DNA of 64,000 nt from Paulownia fortunei (GCA_019321725.1 CM033113.1:12214001-12278000), one strand, 5' to 3'. Positions 47,595 to 61,488 are shown, counted from the first letter of the stretch. The notes: generated from the sequence alone by a model not told the origin. Numbers and translations: made by a program.

Positions 47595-50500
47595 TGTAAT
47601 AGCCAAGTCTCCCACTACTCACTTGGCCAATATGATTCATGCACTACATGCTACTTATATGCTAATTTGCATTAACATTTACATGGTATCTTATATAGCA
47701 TTGTTAATCATTAGACCTCTAAGGCTATCACATGATATTAGTGGTTGAGATCTTATAACCTAAGTAAAAAATTCAATATTTAGATAAGAGAAAGAATAGG
47801 TTGGTCAATCTATTGGATATTCATAGGTTATATGTTATAATTTTAGAAGTGTTAAAGGTGTCACTAGTAAGCTTATATGATTCGATTCAAATTGATCAGG
47901 GTATTTTAAAGGTATACATCCATAGATTAACATACTTGCGATATCGGACATGATATAATGTGATTTAAGTGTCATAATACAAGGTTCATATGTGCATGTG
48001 ATTTTAGAAATAAAAACTAGACAATCTATTTAAGAATCAGATGTCAATCGATTTAAAGATCGAATGAACAGTTAAGAAATTAGGGTAGAATTTATTATCC
48101 GATCATACGAAAATTAAAATAGGTTGTAAAGAAAGAAATAAATGCTGAGAAACACCAGATTAAAGATGTATAAGTTGTGTATAATATCAGATTTAAACCA
48201 CTATTTGACACTTCAAACTTTATCACCTCATGCTTTCTTATTAAGCTTAAGCTAACACCTCAAACCCTTTCCCTTAAGCCATGACCAGACCATCAATTCA
48301 GTCATTTTCATCTTCCAAACACACACTTTAAGGTCTCCAAGTGCTCCAAATTGATTCCAAGTTGAAATAAAAGCAAGAAAAGCAAAGGAGAAGTAATTAC
48401 CATCAAGTTTAACCTCAAAATCTGCATAAGTAATATTTATCTACAGTTTTGCCTTTGGTTTTCAGATTAAGCTTTAAATATCTCTTATAAAAGTGATATG
48501 AAGTTTTAGTTAGACTTTGGTATGCAAAGAAAGGGTTTTTGATGACAAATACTTAATAGAAAATACTTATGGCAGAAACTATCACCTTACTATTTTCTTG
48601 TGTTTTAGGCTTCAAACGTGTATGGTATGTTGAATAAAACCTATAAATATTACCATTTACATGTCCATATATGAGTTAAGAGTATTGGAATGAATTTTGA
48701 TCGATTAGAAATTGAAATAAAGAATGATATTGGAGAAAAACTCAAACTGCCAAAGTAGCAAAATCTGTTTTGGTATGCTATGAATGAGATAGAATTAGGG
48801 GAGCTAAATCCATTATTTTTGGCAATAATATAACATTTTTGTCTCTTTGTATATGTTATATAAGTGTGGTAAAAATTTGGGAGAGATTTAACATACATAA
48901 GGGTGCTAAAATCAATAATGTCATGAAGTGCGCAAAACTGTCACCGTAGGAAAAATCTGTTTCAATATGTTGTGAAGGGAGCTGAACTTGGAAAGCTATA
49001 TCCATGAGTTTTAGTCATTATATAGCATGGTTACATTTTTTTTTATATTATCTAAGTGTAATAAAAATTGGGGGTGAATGAATATGTCTAACGGTGTCAA
49101 AATCAACATGTAAATTAATATGGTAGTAAGAAAATGTGAAATTGTGAATCTATCCCATTTGGTTCATTAACATGTTCTAGCATAGATGCAATGCATTTGA
49201 TCCCTAACATTTAATGAGATGTTATAATATTTATAACACATCAATTAAGTGAGGTTAGTATGCATTTAAGATATGGAACAAAGGTTCGTAAAAGGTTGTA
49301 TTCGGTTATACTTTCTAAGTGGTAAGGTTGTTTAGTTAAATTGAGATTCAAGAACTGTATACTGCATTAGGTATAATGAACTTGTTAATTTAAGATGATG
49401 ATTGATATCTTATATTTTTACATATTGTTTCACATCTAGGGTTGGGGAGTAATACTTAAAAAATTTAGAAGTAACACACAACCGATCACAGGTAAGTAAA
49501 GATCCATTTGCAACTACAATGCACAAACATAGTATGTCTTGAAGCATTTATACCTAATGTATTGACGATATTTAAATTGACTAGATGACAAGTATAGTGT
49601 GTACCTTAAGATTTTTATGATTTCTGAAACATGTTGAGAGCAAGATGACTTGCATTTCATATTGAACATACCATTCATGAGCATTTATATGTTCATGCAC
49701 AGCATATGAGTATAGTGGAGTTTCTTGCATGCACTTTACAATTTGAGACATGATTTTCAGAAGAAAAAAAAATATTTTGATTGGCCACTACTAATGTATC
49801 AAGGCATGCGAGGCATGCTTATGTGATATTTTAAAGCACCACGAGTATTACTTCTCGGAGGATCATAAGTGTTGATAGAGGATGTGCCTCTGATGCTCAC
49901 AAGAGGGTAGACCACTTGACTGTGCCCTTATTGACTCGGCCAGTGGGAAGACTTCTAGAGGATTATAGGGAAAGACAGGGGGTCGACCTCTAGTGATCCC
50001 AGGAGATGACCCTTGGACTGAGTTAATTTGCTTATGAGCATGTGATTATTGATATTGTTTAGAGCTCTATCTGGTGCATAGTAGGTAGGCCAAGGGCCCA
50101 GTGATGGAAAATGATTTTGAATGAAATGATTTTGATGCATGAGTTTGCATTTTTGTCATGATCTCAAAGAAATGCATTGCATATGTATTAGATTATCCCT
50201 TCATCATGCATGATTTTCACTTACTGAGCATTAGCTCACGTAGTTCAAGCATTATAGGTAAGCATGGTGATACCTAAAACGTTGAGACTTATTGGGTTGG
50301 TTGTTGAAGCTCCTACAGGCTTCTAGGGATCACTATACATGGATGATGACCTGTTGGGTTGTGTTATGAACATATTCTAATTTTTACAATTTTATTATTG
50401 TGTAAATTATTGTCTATATATAAAGGGTTACAAGATGCAAAATATTCTTACTTTTTTCGAAAGTGTAGGCTATTATTTTGATTTTTGAGTCTATCATATT

Positions 50501-50768
50501 ATAATTTTGGGATGTCGTGTCCTATATAACTCTTGAAATTTTATAGTAAATAAGTTTGAGAATAGTGTGACTGTGATGGGTGTTGTGTTTTTTTATATAA
50601 ATGGTGATTTTTCTATATAGAGGGTTATATGTAAGAAAATACTTTACTATTTTTAAAAGTGCTATAGTTCACAAAAAAAAATTATATATATACACATGTA
50701 CACACATGTACTACCTTGTCAAAATTATTGTTATATTAATATCTATATTTAATGGTGGGCGTGTTACA
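47595..50768. repeat. solo LTR, 3.17 kb, Ty3/gypsy Tekay/Del-like
   Basis: It starts TGTAATAGCC and ends GGGCGTGTTACA, the TG...CA ends usual for long LTRs of the Tekay/Del chromovirus branch. It is flanked by a perfect 5-bp duplication, AAGAT, at 47590-47594 and 50769-50773. The right part carries CTTACTGAGCATTAGCTCAC (about 50219), a string typical of such LTRs, near a likely polyadenylation region. No coding domain is recognised. The internal region was removed, presumably by LTR-LTR recombination. Family assignment rests on the terminal wording only. Confidence 0.85.
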
Positions 50769-51069
50769 AAGATTCACCCCAAACTAATTTTTGATTTCAA
50801 AAAATGGCTCCACATGGGACAGTTTCGAAATGAGTTCATATTTTTCAACTGATTTCTTATCGCAACTTTAATAATATATTAGGACATATTATATATTTCT
50901 TCCATTTACTTTTCTATCTAAGTAGGGTTATGCCAAGTTTGGTCAAAATCCCTGCAGGCACTCTCCCCTTCAAATCCCCAAACATAAAGTTAAACCCCTT
51001 TGTTAGTCTATTATCGTTTCTCAGAACACTTTTGGTCCTTTTGATTTTCAATGCCCTGTTTTCTCTGAT

Positions 51070-51960
51070 ATGTCGAGAATTCCTCTAGAGTTGTTCCACA
51101 AAATACTGTCTTGATTGCCTGTGATGCCTCTCCTTTGCTTTTAGTGCATTTGCAAGGCAGAGCGCAATATGATTGATCATTCAAACTTCATCAAATTTCA
51201 TCTCAACTATCAACTACTCAAGATCTAAGACTCCTCCAATGGCATAAGTCACCTTATTATCAGAGATGGTGATCGTGGGCTTTGTTTTTTTTTTCAGTTG
51301 ACTTCCTTAATTCTAATGGTGCCAAAACAATTGAGACAATGTCTTTCTAATAGTATCGCATTTTAATGTGAGATATTTATAGGTGTGCTTATGTAAAGAT
51401 GTTATGCTCATTTTTCACACGGAAGTAAATACTTTCACGTCAATCTTGTGGACCCTATCAACTTGAGAATCCCACAAGTTGCCCACATACAGTACTGTTA
51501 CGAGCCCGAAGCCTATAGATTTCTATGTTGATCATGGATTCGGGTATGATTGTATTGCTGATGATTACAAAGTCATGATAATTTCATAATTACAGAGATA
51601 GTAGTAGTTTTGAGTCGAAGACCATGGTTTACAACCTAAAATTGGATTCTTGGAAATGGATCAAGGATTTTCCATATCTTATTTCATCATGGAGTCTTGG
51701 AGCTTTCCTGAATGGACATTGCACTAGATGGCCAGTACGACGCCTATGATGTGCATTAATGATTTGATTGTTGCGCTTGATGTAGATATGAATCGCGAAT
51801 ACGATCCAAGTAATAAAAGCCCAAGTTTCTTTTGGGTCCCAACTCCAATAGGATCCCCATGCTTCGTTAGCCCATACTGCTCCAGAAATGAATCGGAAAT
51901 CAATTCATCTATTTTGAGAAGTTACGAACAAGCGCTACGACTGAAATAGAGATTGCAAGA
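51070..51960 (+). pseudogene. F-box / F-box-associated (FBA) protein pseudogene
   Basis: Host F-box proteins choose targets for SCF ubiquitin ligases. The F-box is readable from ATG at 51070: MSRIPLELFHKILS, stop, LPVMPLL, then a CICKAERNMIDHSNFIKFHL block, matching the plant IP.E....ILSRLPVK.LLRFRCVCK pattern. Downstream, VDPINLRIPQ (about 51446) is followed, across frames, by YGFGYDCIADDYKVMIIS-like wording (about 51534-51590), [20 protein letters not shown] (about 51610-51668) and [20 protein letters not shown] (about 51668-51725), the F-box-associated domain of CPR1/CPR30-type proteins. It has several stops and at least two frameshifts, so it is dead. The final ORF (51728-51949) ends in text I cannot align. 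Confidence 0.82.
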
Positions 51961-53459
51961 GTAAATATTCACCCGCGAAAACTTTTTTTTTTTTTTTTGA
52001 ATTGGTAAACTTGGATAAAGGACAAAAGAAAATAAAGATTTATTAGAACGTTAGAAAAAAAAACTATTTTTTATAAAAAAAATTATAAAAATGTTCTAAT
52101 ATCTATTCAAATAAATTGAAATTCAATTTTGAATCCTTTTATTCACGAGAAGCTGGATGAGAAGAAACTCTCACATCCAGTGCTAGATCGTCGATCTAAT
52201 TCGATGAAGAATGTACTTAGCAACTGAATTTTTTTTTAATAAACTTGAATTCTAAGTTTAAAGCAAAATACAGAAGAAAGGTGTAGATAATGGGAAAGAT
52301 GAGAGAAAGAGAGAAAAAGAATATCTGTTGCGGGTCAAGGGCTCCTTCCCTCTCGCCTTCTTCAAACTCCGATTCGTATTTTTCATAGAGAAATCTCTGA
52401 TCAAAGATAGAACAAGATCCATTTTGCAGGGTTTTAATATGAGCCAGATATGTTTTTTACCGTGTTTAGCAATCGTACTTTTGATTTTACTTAATAAATC
52501 ACAATTAATATTTATTAAAGTCGTATATGATAAACAATTTAAAATTAGTTAAAAAAATCGTCAAACAATACTATGATCATCCTAATTGTAGATGAAATGA
52601 TGCTTCGTACAGTAAAATTTTGATAGTTTTCTCTTCTTCTTTTTAATTTTTTATATGCCCCATGAAAAACACAAGTAAAAGAAACCATGTTATTTTCAAA
52701 ATGGAATTGTGTTGTATTTTACCTTTTTTAAATTTTTAATTTTTTGTTGTTTTATGGTAGATGAATAGTGCTACCAGTTTTTGGTTTTTTGATATTTTGT
52801 ATTTATAAGTATTAACAAGTTTTTTTCCTTTTTTTTATTTTTTTTAAATTTTATTATTAAGAGCTAATGAATAGTTCCACTATTTTTTGGTTCATTATAT
52901 TTTTCATTTTCAATTATTTTCAATTTATTTAGTGAAACGATGTTATTTCAATCAGCTAAAATGAATATAAAACTTATTCCAAATAAAATGACGCATTTTG
53001 GTGCTGCAAAGTGCAAGGTACAATTTTATACTCTTTTCTCTCTTTTTTTAAAGTGGATCCCACCAAAATAAAGAATCAAAATAAATGGACGCAGATGAAA
53101 CAACTTTGTTCTGAACATTTCCAAAATGAGGCATTTCGTATGTTACCAATTTTTTTATATATGAGGATAGTTAAACTCGCTATATTCCATACTTATTTTA
53201 CTATATCAATCAATATATTTTTTATCTCTCAGTCAATATATATACAAGAGCATACTTGATTCAAAACGTGTTATGTATCAACAATTATATTCTAACAACT
53301 AATAAGTTAAATATAATTAGTCGGCTTTTAAATACAAAACAGGTATTAGTAAACTTCAGCTTTCTTTTCCATCTAGAGTCTCTCAACTCTACTATAGTTG
53401 TTTTCTTAGACATGTACATTAGCAAATTATTCATGGTTATTAGTAACATGCCAAATTAG
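51961..53459. other. unassigned AT-rich DNA
   Basis: No coding homology is recognised. ORFs at 52328-52552, 53011-53259 and 53256-53459 lack motifs and have the composition of random AT-rich DNA. Confidence 0.45.
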
Positions 53460-54084
53460 CAACACTAAAATAAAGTTTCCAAAAGCAGTTGAAAGTCTTA
53501 AGGGCATAAAAAAGGTCATATAAACCTTTGGGTTTCACACAATGAAAAAGCAAAGACTTATTTACTCATTATCCAAATGGTCATATAAGCACACGCTGTA
53601 TGAAAAACACATGTTATGATGTGTATCTTCCTACTTGAAAGCATATGTTTTTCATTCTAAAATAACACATCGTATAAATCTTAGTTCAAATGTGTCTCAA
53701 TACTTAACTTGAGTTTTCTTCTTGTTTGTCCTCCATAAGTAAAACAATTTTAAGAAAACTCATGTATGGCTACTACACAAGTTCAATGGATTGTCGGAAA
53801 TCCATTTCATTTACAAAATTTCAAATGTTAATCTCATCTTGGTAATTTTGTCAAGACGACACGTGTATGACTTTGTTCTCAATAAAATCAGTAATGTCAC
53901 ATCTCTGCACATTACTTAATGTTAGAAGCGATTGCTTATGTGAGAGAGTCAATCTCAACTTGTCAGGCATACTTTTGAGTTAAAGGCATATCATATTAAG
54001 GCAACATGTGTACGTGTAATACATAATCAAATGCCATAACAATAATGAGGATAATATCTTAAACATTCATATGTTTAGTTACAA
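53460..54084 (-). other. possible LTR or 3' region of copia remnant E
   Basis: This non-coding stretch lies downstream of the RNase H end of the copia remnant at 54085, where an LTR would be expected. Nothing in the window repeats it, so the LTR identity is inference from position only. Confidence 0.3.
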
Positions 54085-55520
54085 TCATATTCTACACAAT
54101 CCAAGAGACCAAACATGACCCATAAAGACATCTCTAAGTATTAGCTTAATAAGAGGATCAACCATCATCAGATGTATTGACATGTATTTCAAGTCACCTC
54201 TTTCTTCTAAATTATATCTCTAATGAAATTATACTTTGTATCAATATGTTTGGTTTTGCCATAGTATTTGGGGTTTTTAGTGTAAGCAATTATTGATTGA
54301 TTATCACAATAAATCATCACAACTCCCACACAATTGCTTACTACTCCCAAATAATGTAAGAATCTTCTCAACCAAACACCTTCTTGCATTTAAGAGACAT
54401 ATGCCACAAATTTTGCTTTCATTGTGGATAGTGATACACAATTTTCTTTCTTGTTTCTCCAAGAGATAGCACCACCATTTAGCAAGAAAGTGTACTCAGA
54501 GGTGGATTTATGTTCATCTAAATCACCATCCCGGTCAGCATCTGTGTATCATTTCAATAATAGATATTTTTCTTAATAACAAAGAAAATAATCTACAGTA
54601 ACTTTCAGGTATCTAAAAATTCTTTTAATTACAGTCCCATGTCTTATTCCTAGATTGAATTGATACCAGCTGCCAGATCTACTACACAATAAATATCGGG
54701 CTAGTACACGACATAGCATACATCAAACTCCAACAACACTGGAATATGGTAATTTAAACATCTCTTATTTTTCTTCTAAAGTCTTTGGGCACATTTCTGA
54801 GCTTAACCTTTCACCTTTAGCGATAGGAGTATCAATGAACTTGCAATTTTTCATTCTGAATCAGTTTAGAATCTTCTTAATAGATGATACTTGAGACAAC
54901 ACAAGTAGTCTTTTAAAACAATCTCTGTGAATTTTAGCACCCATAATATAATTTGCCTCAGCTATATATTTCATCTCAAAGTTGGAAGACAATATATATC
55001 ATCGACATAAAGAGTTAAATTACAACCTTTCTATTTGACATTTTCATATTAACACATGGTCTTCATCTATCATGATGAAGTCATATGAGATTATTGCTTT
55101 GTGGAATCCTAAATACCATTGTCTAAAAGACTGCTTAAGGCCATAAATTGATCTATTCAATTTGTAGACTTTATTTTCTTGGCCTTTAATAACAAAACCT
55201 ACTGTTTGTTCTATATAGATTTCTTCTTCAAGTTCTCAATTGAGAAAAGCAGTCTTGATGTTCATTTGATGTAATTCTAGATCTAAATCAGCCACTATAA
55301 CTAACATTAAGTTAATGGAGTTAAATCTTACTAATGGAGAAAAAGTTTCTTCATAACCAAAACCCTTTTGTTGGGTATAATATTTTGCCACTAATTGAGC
55401 TTTATACCTCTCAATAGTTTCATCAGCTTGTCTCTTAATTTTAAGAACCCATTTGTTCTCAATAGATTTGCACCCAATTGGGATATCAACTAGTACCAAA
55501 ACATGGTTTGATTCCATTTC
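54085..55520 (-). pseudogene. copia remnant E: RT and RNase H
   Basis: This is the 3' part of a copia pol on the minus strand. RT begins near 55517: IPIGCKSIENKWVLKIKRQA, YKAQLVAKYYTQQKGFGYEE, TFSPLVRFNSINLMLVIVAD, LHQMNIKTAFLN; the D of the QMDVKTAFLNG motif is N here. The active-site block LYVDDIY lies near 55010-54990. RNase H: VWLRRFLHYLGVV, VMIYCDNQSIIAYTKNPKYY and KTKHIDTKYNFIRDII (54389-54207), then LKYMSIHLMMVDPLIK to VWSLGLCR ending in a TGA at 54085-54087. Stops and frameshifts are frequent between these blocks. It is a different lineage from element C. Confidence 0.87.
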
Positions 55521-57402
55521 TTCTGCCCTTTGAAGGACAAGAGAGAGCCTTATTTATTTTTTTAGGCTCTTATTTATCTGGTGGAGATATGATAAAAGAG
55601 TGCCCTTCAATCTCATAATGACGTTTGGGCATACCTTTTCTCTTAGTTTTTCAAAGTTGAGATTAAGATAGATCATTTTGATGAGAATTACTCCTACTGG
55701 GATCTAGTGATAACTAATTATCTTGAGTTTCTAATGATCCTTCTAGCATATAGCCACTATCTGAATTAGGCAACTCCAATAAAGGTAATACTTAAGAATA
55801 CAAGATAAAAATTTTAAACGCTCAAAATTACAAACATGCTCAATTCCATAATTTTCTTATGTAGAAAACTAATTTTCAAGTGTAATTAAATGAACACATT
55901 AATCAAAAGGTTTTATAGATTCTCATCAAGTAGCCAAAAGATAGGAAATATTTTTCAAAATTTATAAAAAAGTTCAAAAAAAAAATCGGTCTAAAAGTAA
56001 TTTATGTAATTTTATACAATTTTCTAAGATAAAAAATTCAAAAAATATTTTTTTAATTCTAAAAAATAAATTTTAAATTACAAAATAATGAAAATTAAAT
56101 TTTGATCCAACAATATTTTTTTGTTGAAAAACAACCACCAGGTCACACATGCTGCACGGCCATGTTTACCACGCGCCGAGGTAACATATGCAGCCCATGC
56201 ATCGCTCTTTTGATATTTTTTGTCAACACTGTTCTAACTACCCTACGATTTTTGACCCTTTCAAATTCAATGACGTTATCTATTTCAAAATCTAATACCT
56301 ATAAGTAGAGGTTTGGGTCACATGTAAGTATGTGGAGAATAGGATTACATATTCACTATTCATCTTCTTCCCCAATTTTTTAAAAAAAAAAATACCCTAA
56401 TACACGATACTAAGATTGGAAAGCCTTTTTTATTAGGATTCTAACCATATAAACTTTGTCCCATTATTCGAACAAAAAAATATTGAATGATGGAGACGAA
56501 GTTACTACAATTTTCATAAAAAAATTGTAATATCTCATAATACACAAAACATGAAGTCATTAAATTTTAAGGCATACTTCAATAGATATAAGCATGCTTC
56601 ATAAATAAATAAAACTATAATTCGAAGCATATAATGATTTACCTGAATGACCCATTTAAGCACCATAGAAACTAGGAGGCACGATTACTTAATTATTCTC
56701 ATTATCATGCTTAAACACATGAAATCATGTTAAGAAATCAACTAATATGTGCTCTGATGACGGAATTTAGAATGAATTTTCTTTAATTTTTTAAAACAAA
56801 ATCATTTTTAAATATAGGATCTTTATAATTGATTTACTACCCTTTTGTTGTGTTTTGATGCTTAAACAAAGTCAAAAACCAGTCACAAAAAGAAAGGCTT
56901 CAATTCCACAATCCAAATGCTACATTTACGAGTTTTTTCCTTACATTTAATTACAATGGCGCTCTTTCTTTATCTAATATTTTCTTACATTATTTTTCTA
57001 TTCTGCAAAGAGTTTTGGTGGTTTTTTGCATATGTATAAAGTAGGAGTCACATGGGATTGGTGGGAAGTTAATAACGTGTTGTGGGGTGATTTTATGCTG
57101 CTAGAAACCACTTCCACCAAAATTCAATTTCAAAATACTTGGATCGGTTCAGTCCCCATGGACAACCCATTAACCTATTTTTTATTTATTTATTTAATAT
57201 TTCTAATAGTTTTTATTATTAGTTGTTATCTCATGAAACAACTTTGTTTCTCATTTCTGTTTATTTTTATGTACTTTTTAATATTTTATGAATAGACACA
57301 GTCTCTTGTTGTCATTATTTATTACATTATTATCATTATTCCCATCATTACAAATAACAAATTAATTTAGAAAATCAATTATAAAATTATAATTATGTCA
57401 AC
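55521..57402. other. unassigned DNA, in part the copia E integrase/RT linker
   Basis: The first 250 bases probably belong to the linker between integrase and RT of remnant E (RRNGIKP-like text before the RT). The rest is AT-rich. Neither 56102-56308 nor 57026-57295 has a recognisable motif. A denser CATGCTGCACGGCCATG patch near 56145 is unexplained. Confidence 0.4.
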
Positions 57403-58371
57403 TAGGCCCGTGACCGACCCGTAGTCAACGGGTCAAAACCCATAATCGGCCCGTGAGTTCACAGGCCAGTTACAGGTTCTGATCTGTTGACCACAGGCCG
57501 GCTACGAATTTTGATCCGTTGACCACGGGTCAATCACGGGCCTAGTTACGAGTTCGGTTCCCCCAACCCATGAATTATCGGTTGGGCCCTTTACCAAATA
57601 TTTTTGTATCTTGACATATCAAAACTAATTGTTCTTATGTATAATAAAAATAGTTAATTTTTTTAAAAAAAAGTGATAATTTTCATAAAAATAAGTTATA
57701 TTTACCTAAGCAACTAGGGGAGAATATTTTAAAAATTTGTAGTACTAAAACAAAATAATATCAAAGTCCATTATGATAATGTAGAATGAGTAGGGCACAA
57801 AATGATCAACGCGATTGTGAAATGAATATTAAGATAATGATTTTTGTTCTTTTTTAAAAAAATAATTATATAATTTAAATTTTAGCTAATATTTTCTTAA
57901 AATTTAAGTGCAATTTTTTTACTAAAATTTAAGTTGAAACTTTAAAACTTCAAGTTGAGCATATTTTATTTTTTTATTTTTTTAAGTTTATTGTAATTAT
58001 AATATTTGATAATTTAAATTTTAGGTAACAATTTTTTTTTCAAATTTAAGTTAAAGTTTTTTCATTATGTTCAAAAATTAATAATATCTTTTTAAAATTT
58101 AAGTTCAAAAAATTTTATTCAAATTTAAGTTTAAGATTTCAACCTCTTATTTTTGTTTTTAAAAAGTTATAATTCTGTAAAATTAATGGTTAGTTAAGAG
58201 TTATAATTTTTTAAAATATAAGTTAAAATTAAAAAAAAAAATCAAAGGCCAGACCCAAAATCGGAACTGGTGGTTAACGAGAACCTGCCCGCCGGTTCCT
58301 AAACCCGAATCTTAAGGATTGGGATTTTTCTAAACCGTGGACCAGATGTTCTAGAACCATGGTCAGATGTA
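57403..58371 (+). mobile_element. 969-bp non-autonomous derivative of the hAT at 14755-18036
   Basis: It is flanked by a perfect 8-bp target duplication, ATGTCAAC, at 57395-57402 and 58372-58379. Read in reverse, its right half follows the left end of the larger hAT block by block: TGACCATGGTTC, CCACGGTTTAG, GGAACCGGCGG, CCATTAATTTTA, TTAAACTTAAATTTGAAT. Its left half (GGCCCGTGACC, TTGACCACGGGTCAATCACGGG-type repeats) matches the GC-rich right end of that transposon. The transposase region is absent. It is therefore an internal-deletion derivative (MITE-like) in opposite orientation, mobilised in trans by hAT transposase. Confidence 0.9.
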
Positions 58372-58379
58372 ATGTCAAC

Positions 58380-61300
58380 ATTGTAGACCTACCTCGACAT
58401 TCTTGCTCCTTTGAGTCGTGTACATACATGAAATATATAGGCTACTACTGAATTATTTTTTTATTTTGTGAGGGGCAATTATTGCAGCAACCCCTTATAT
58501 ACATAGCGATCGATATTAGTTAGATTGAAGTCCCACAAAAATAATTAGTTCATATATTACTATCTCAAGTGGATTTGATCACATGACTGCCCTTATGAGA
58601 ATAATCAATCAACTGCTTGGACTACGACCTTAGTAATGGATTTTGACGGAAATTAAACACCATTTACATAATATAAATTCAAGAAAACTTATTAAATTTT
58701 GGATCTATAATTTTGGTTGAATCACTGATGTTCTTTTGAAACTCACTTTCATTCAAATTCAATCAAAATAAAAATAATTTTATTCCACAATCCAAATATT
58801 AAATTATTTATGTAAAATGATTACACCATCTTTTTTTCATAGTCCCTCCAACTTAGACGAAAATATGAAAAATCATTCTTCATTTATATGTTATTTTCTA
58901 CATGTAGGAGTTGTAATGTAATATTTAGAAGAGGGGAGTTGCATGGTAGTTTATTTTCTATTTAAAACGCAATAACTACTCCCACCCATTCTAACCATTT
59001 GAAATATAAATTGAGTTAGCCCTCCTAAGTGATCCTAATATCATTTTCCTACAAATTTAAATTACTCTATTATTAGTTCTGGGATGTGTGTGCATATAGA
59101 GTTTCATCCTTCACCAACTATTTCACCTTTACTAAACAAAGTGGAAAAACTAGTGCATTCTGTTTACTTTTCATATTTGTAGCCAACCAAAGAGAAAGGC
59201 TACCACCTTTGAAAGGAAATAGCCTTTCCTTAAATCAAAACAGGCCAAGTATTTATTGTTGATGGATAGATACCTTTGAAAGTTGGTGCTTTTTAAGTAG
59301 GAAAATAACATCAAATCTTAGGTGGGGCAATTGCCAACAGATGAGAAGGGAACACCTAACAAGACACAAATCTTATGTGGCTTGCTTATGGTCTCATAAT
59401 TATTTGTTGACTATTCGTTCATTGATTATTTTCTCCATTTTTATATTGATTGCCCCATTTCTAATTGAAGATAACTAAAAATAAATGAAAATTCTGAGTA
59501 TTTTTTACAGTTTTATCCTTAAAAATATAAAGAAAAAAAAAACGGAGCCACACAATATGAGATATATAGACAGAATCAGCAATGAATTTGACTAGTAGAG
59601 AAAGCCAGGGCCAGGGCTAAGCTAGTGGTTTCTGACCTAGACCAACAACACAGTCCAAATAATCATAATTTGAAGTCCACCTCAAACGGGGCCTAATAGT
59701 ACCTTTGTCCTCACCTAAGACTGCTTCTACTACCTACAATCCCTAATCATGGCCTACCCTTGTCAGTTAGCAAGTCTGTAAAAAAAAATTACTCCCCTGT
59801 TTTAGAATAATTACTCCTACGAAATTAAATTTTTTAACTTATTTATTATATCGATATTTTAATAATTTTTACATCACTAAACTTTCAAATTATATGCTAC
59901 ATTATTCAAATTTATTTAATTAATTATTTTTAAAAAATAACTAACTTATTTATTTTTATACTAAGAAAAAAGTTAGCATCACGAAAGAGTCATTTTATTT
60001 TTTTTTACGAATAGAATATTACATTTGGAATTTGAGAATTTTTGGAACCAAAAATGTAGTCAATTAGCATATTTTAGGACTCCTGCTTCATTTTGATCAT
60101 TACTAAATATCATAATGATTAAAAAGTTTTAATGAAACCAATATGGTAAGGAAATGTGAATAATTATGTATATCAATTTCTTTTCCATAATTATTTGTAC
60201 ATCGTTTGTGTGTATATTAGTTCTGGGACTAACTCAAAATTTGAACGGAAAAAATAAAAATCTTATTTCTTTTCATTGATAATCATTGTACTGACCCCCA
60301 AACATTAAAAAAAAAATTACTAAGTGCACAAAAGTAGTAGGTTGCGCTAATTGACTAACAAATACAATTGAATTATTATTAAACATAGTGAAAATTAAAT
60401 CTCTTTCTTCTCATATAAAACTAGAGGGGGGGAAAAATGATCCAGGGGAACTATGGATGATTCCAATTTTTAAGAGCTATTGTAGTTAGATGATTTGTAG
60501 TCTTTGTTCATATAATTGAATATGATGTACCGTGATCTTATTTCACTTTAATCTACCGACCGAAATCCAAATACATCAAATCTTTTCAATTTGATCATTA
60601 CTTTAATTGAGATAATAATAAATTAGTGATGTAAAAATTATTTTAATTAGAAAAAAAAATAAAGTATTCAAAAATTACATTATATCTAATCCGTTGGCTC
60701 CCATTAAAACATACTATATTGATGGATGATTCTATAGACTTGATTGATATATATAGGATTGCTAGTATCCACTTATTTTTTAAATATGAGCACTATTTTT
60801 TTTAAGGCGTGTTATGTAAAATTGATAATGTAAGTATGCCCCATCTGTCTTAAATTTATTATTACTAGGGTCTTTTATTTTTTTTGAAAAGTATCTTATC
60901 AATTAAAATAATAAAAAACTAATATTTATAATCAGTATAGTTATCAGAGTTTGTGGAAATAAATTGAAAAAAATATTTAAATTATTATTTAAAATTTCAT
61001 ACCGAATCAAATAAAAATTATTATATTGGAATGGAGCTAGTATAAAATAAGTAAATTCTAACAATTCAAAGAATATATGACCTAAATCACATAAAATGGG
61101 AGTATGGAGGAGGATTATGGGAGCGAGAATGAGAGCGTGCGAATATAAAATCTCAAAATACTTAAAAATATAAGCAATTTAGAGTGTGTAATAACAATTA
61201 ATTAATAACTATTAAAATGTATTTTATATAAGTAATTATCCCATTCAAATATATAAGGATATTATTTGAGCTAAAAAGTCCAAGTTAAAATTGTATTCTT

Positions 61301-61488
61301 TTTGTGTAGGGCTTGGAAATGGTTGGGGTGATTATTTTATTGAGTGGGCCTACAAATATTTAAATACAATGAAATGGAAAATATTAAGATTATGAGAAAA
61401 ATCAACCAGCGCTAAAATTTAATGTTATAATTTACAATTTTTGAGTCGAGTTTTTCGTCTTTTTTTTTTTTTCTTTTCTCTTGTCAAA
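58380..61488. other. unassigned DNA
   Basis: I recognise no coding homology, element ends or RNA gene. The portion 59100-59780 is less AT-rich and non-repetitive to the eye. The remainder is AT-rich, with a TATA-type microsatellite near 61669-61686 just beyond. Confidence 0.45.
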
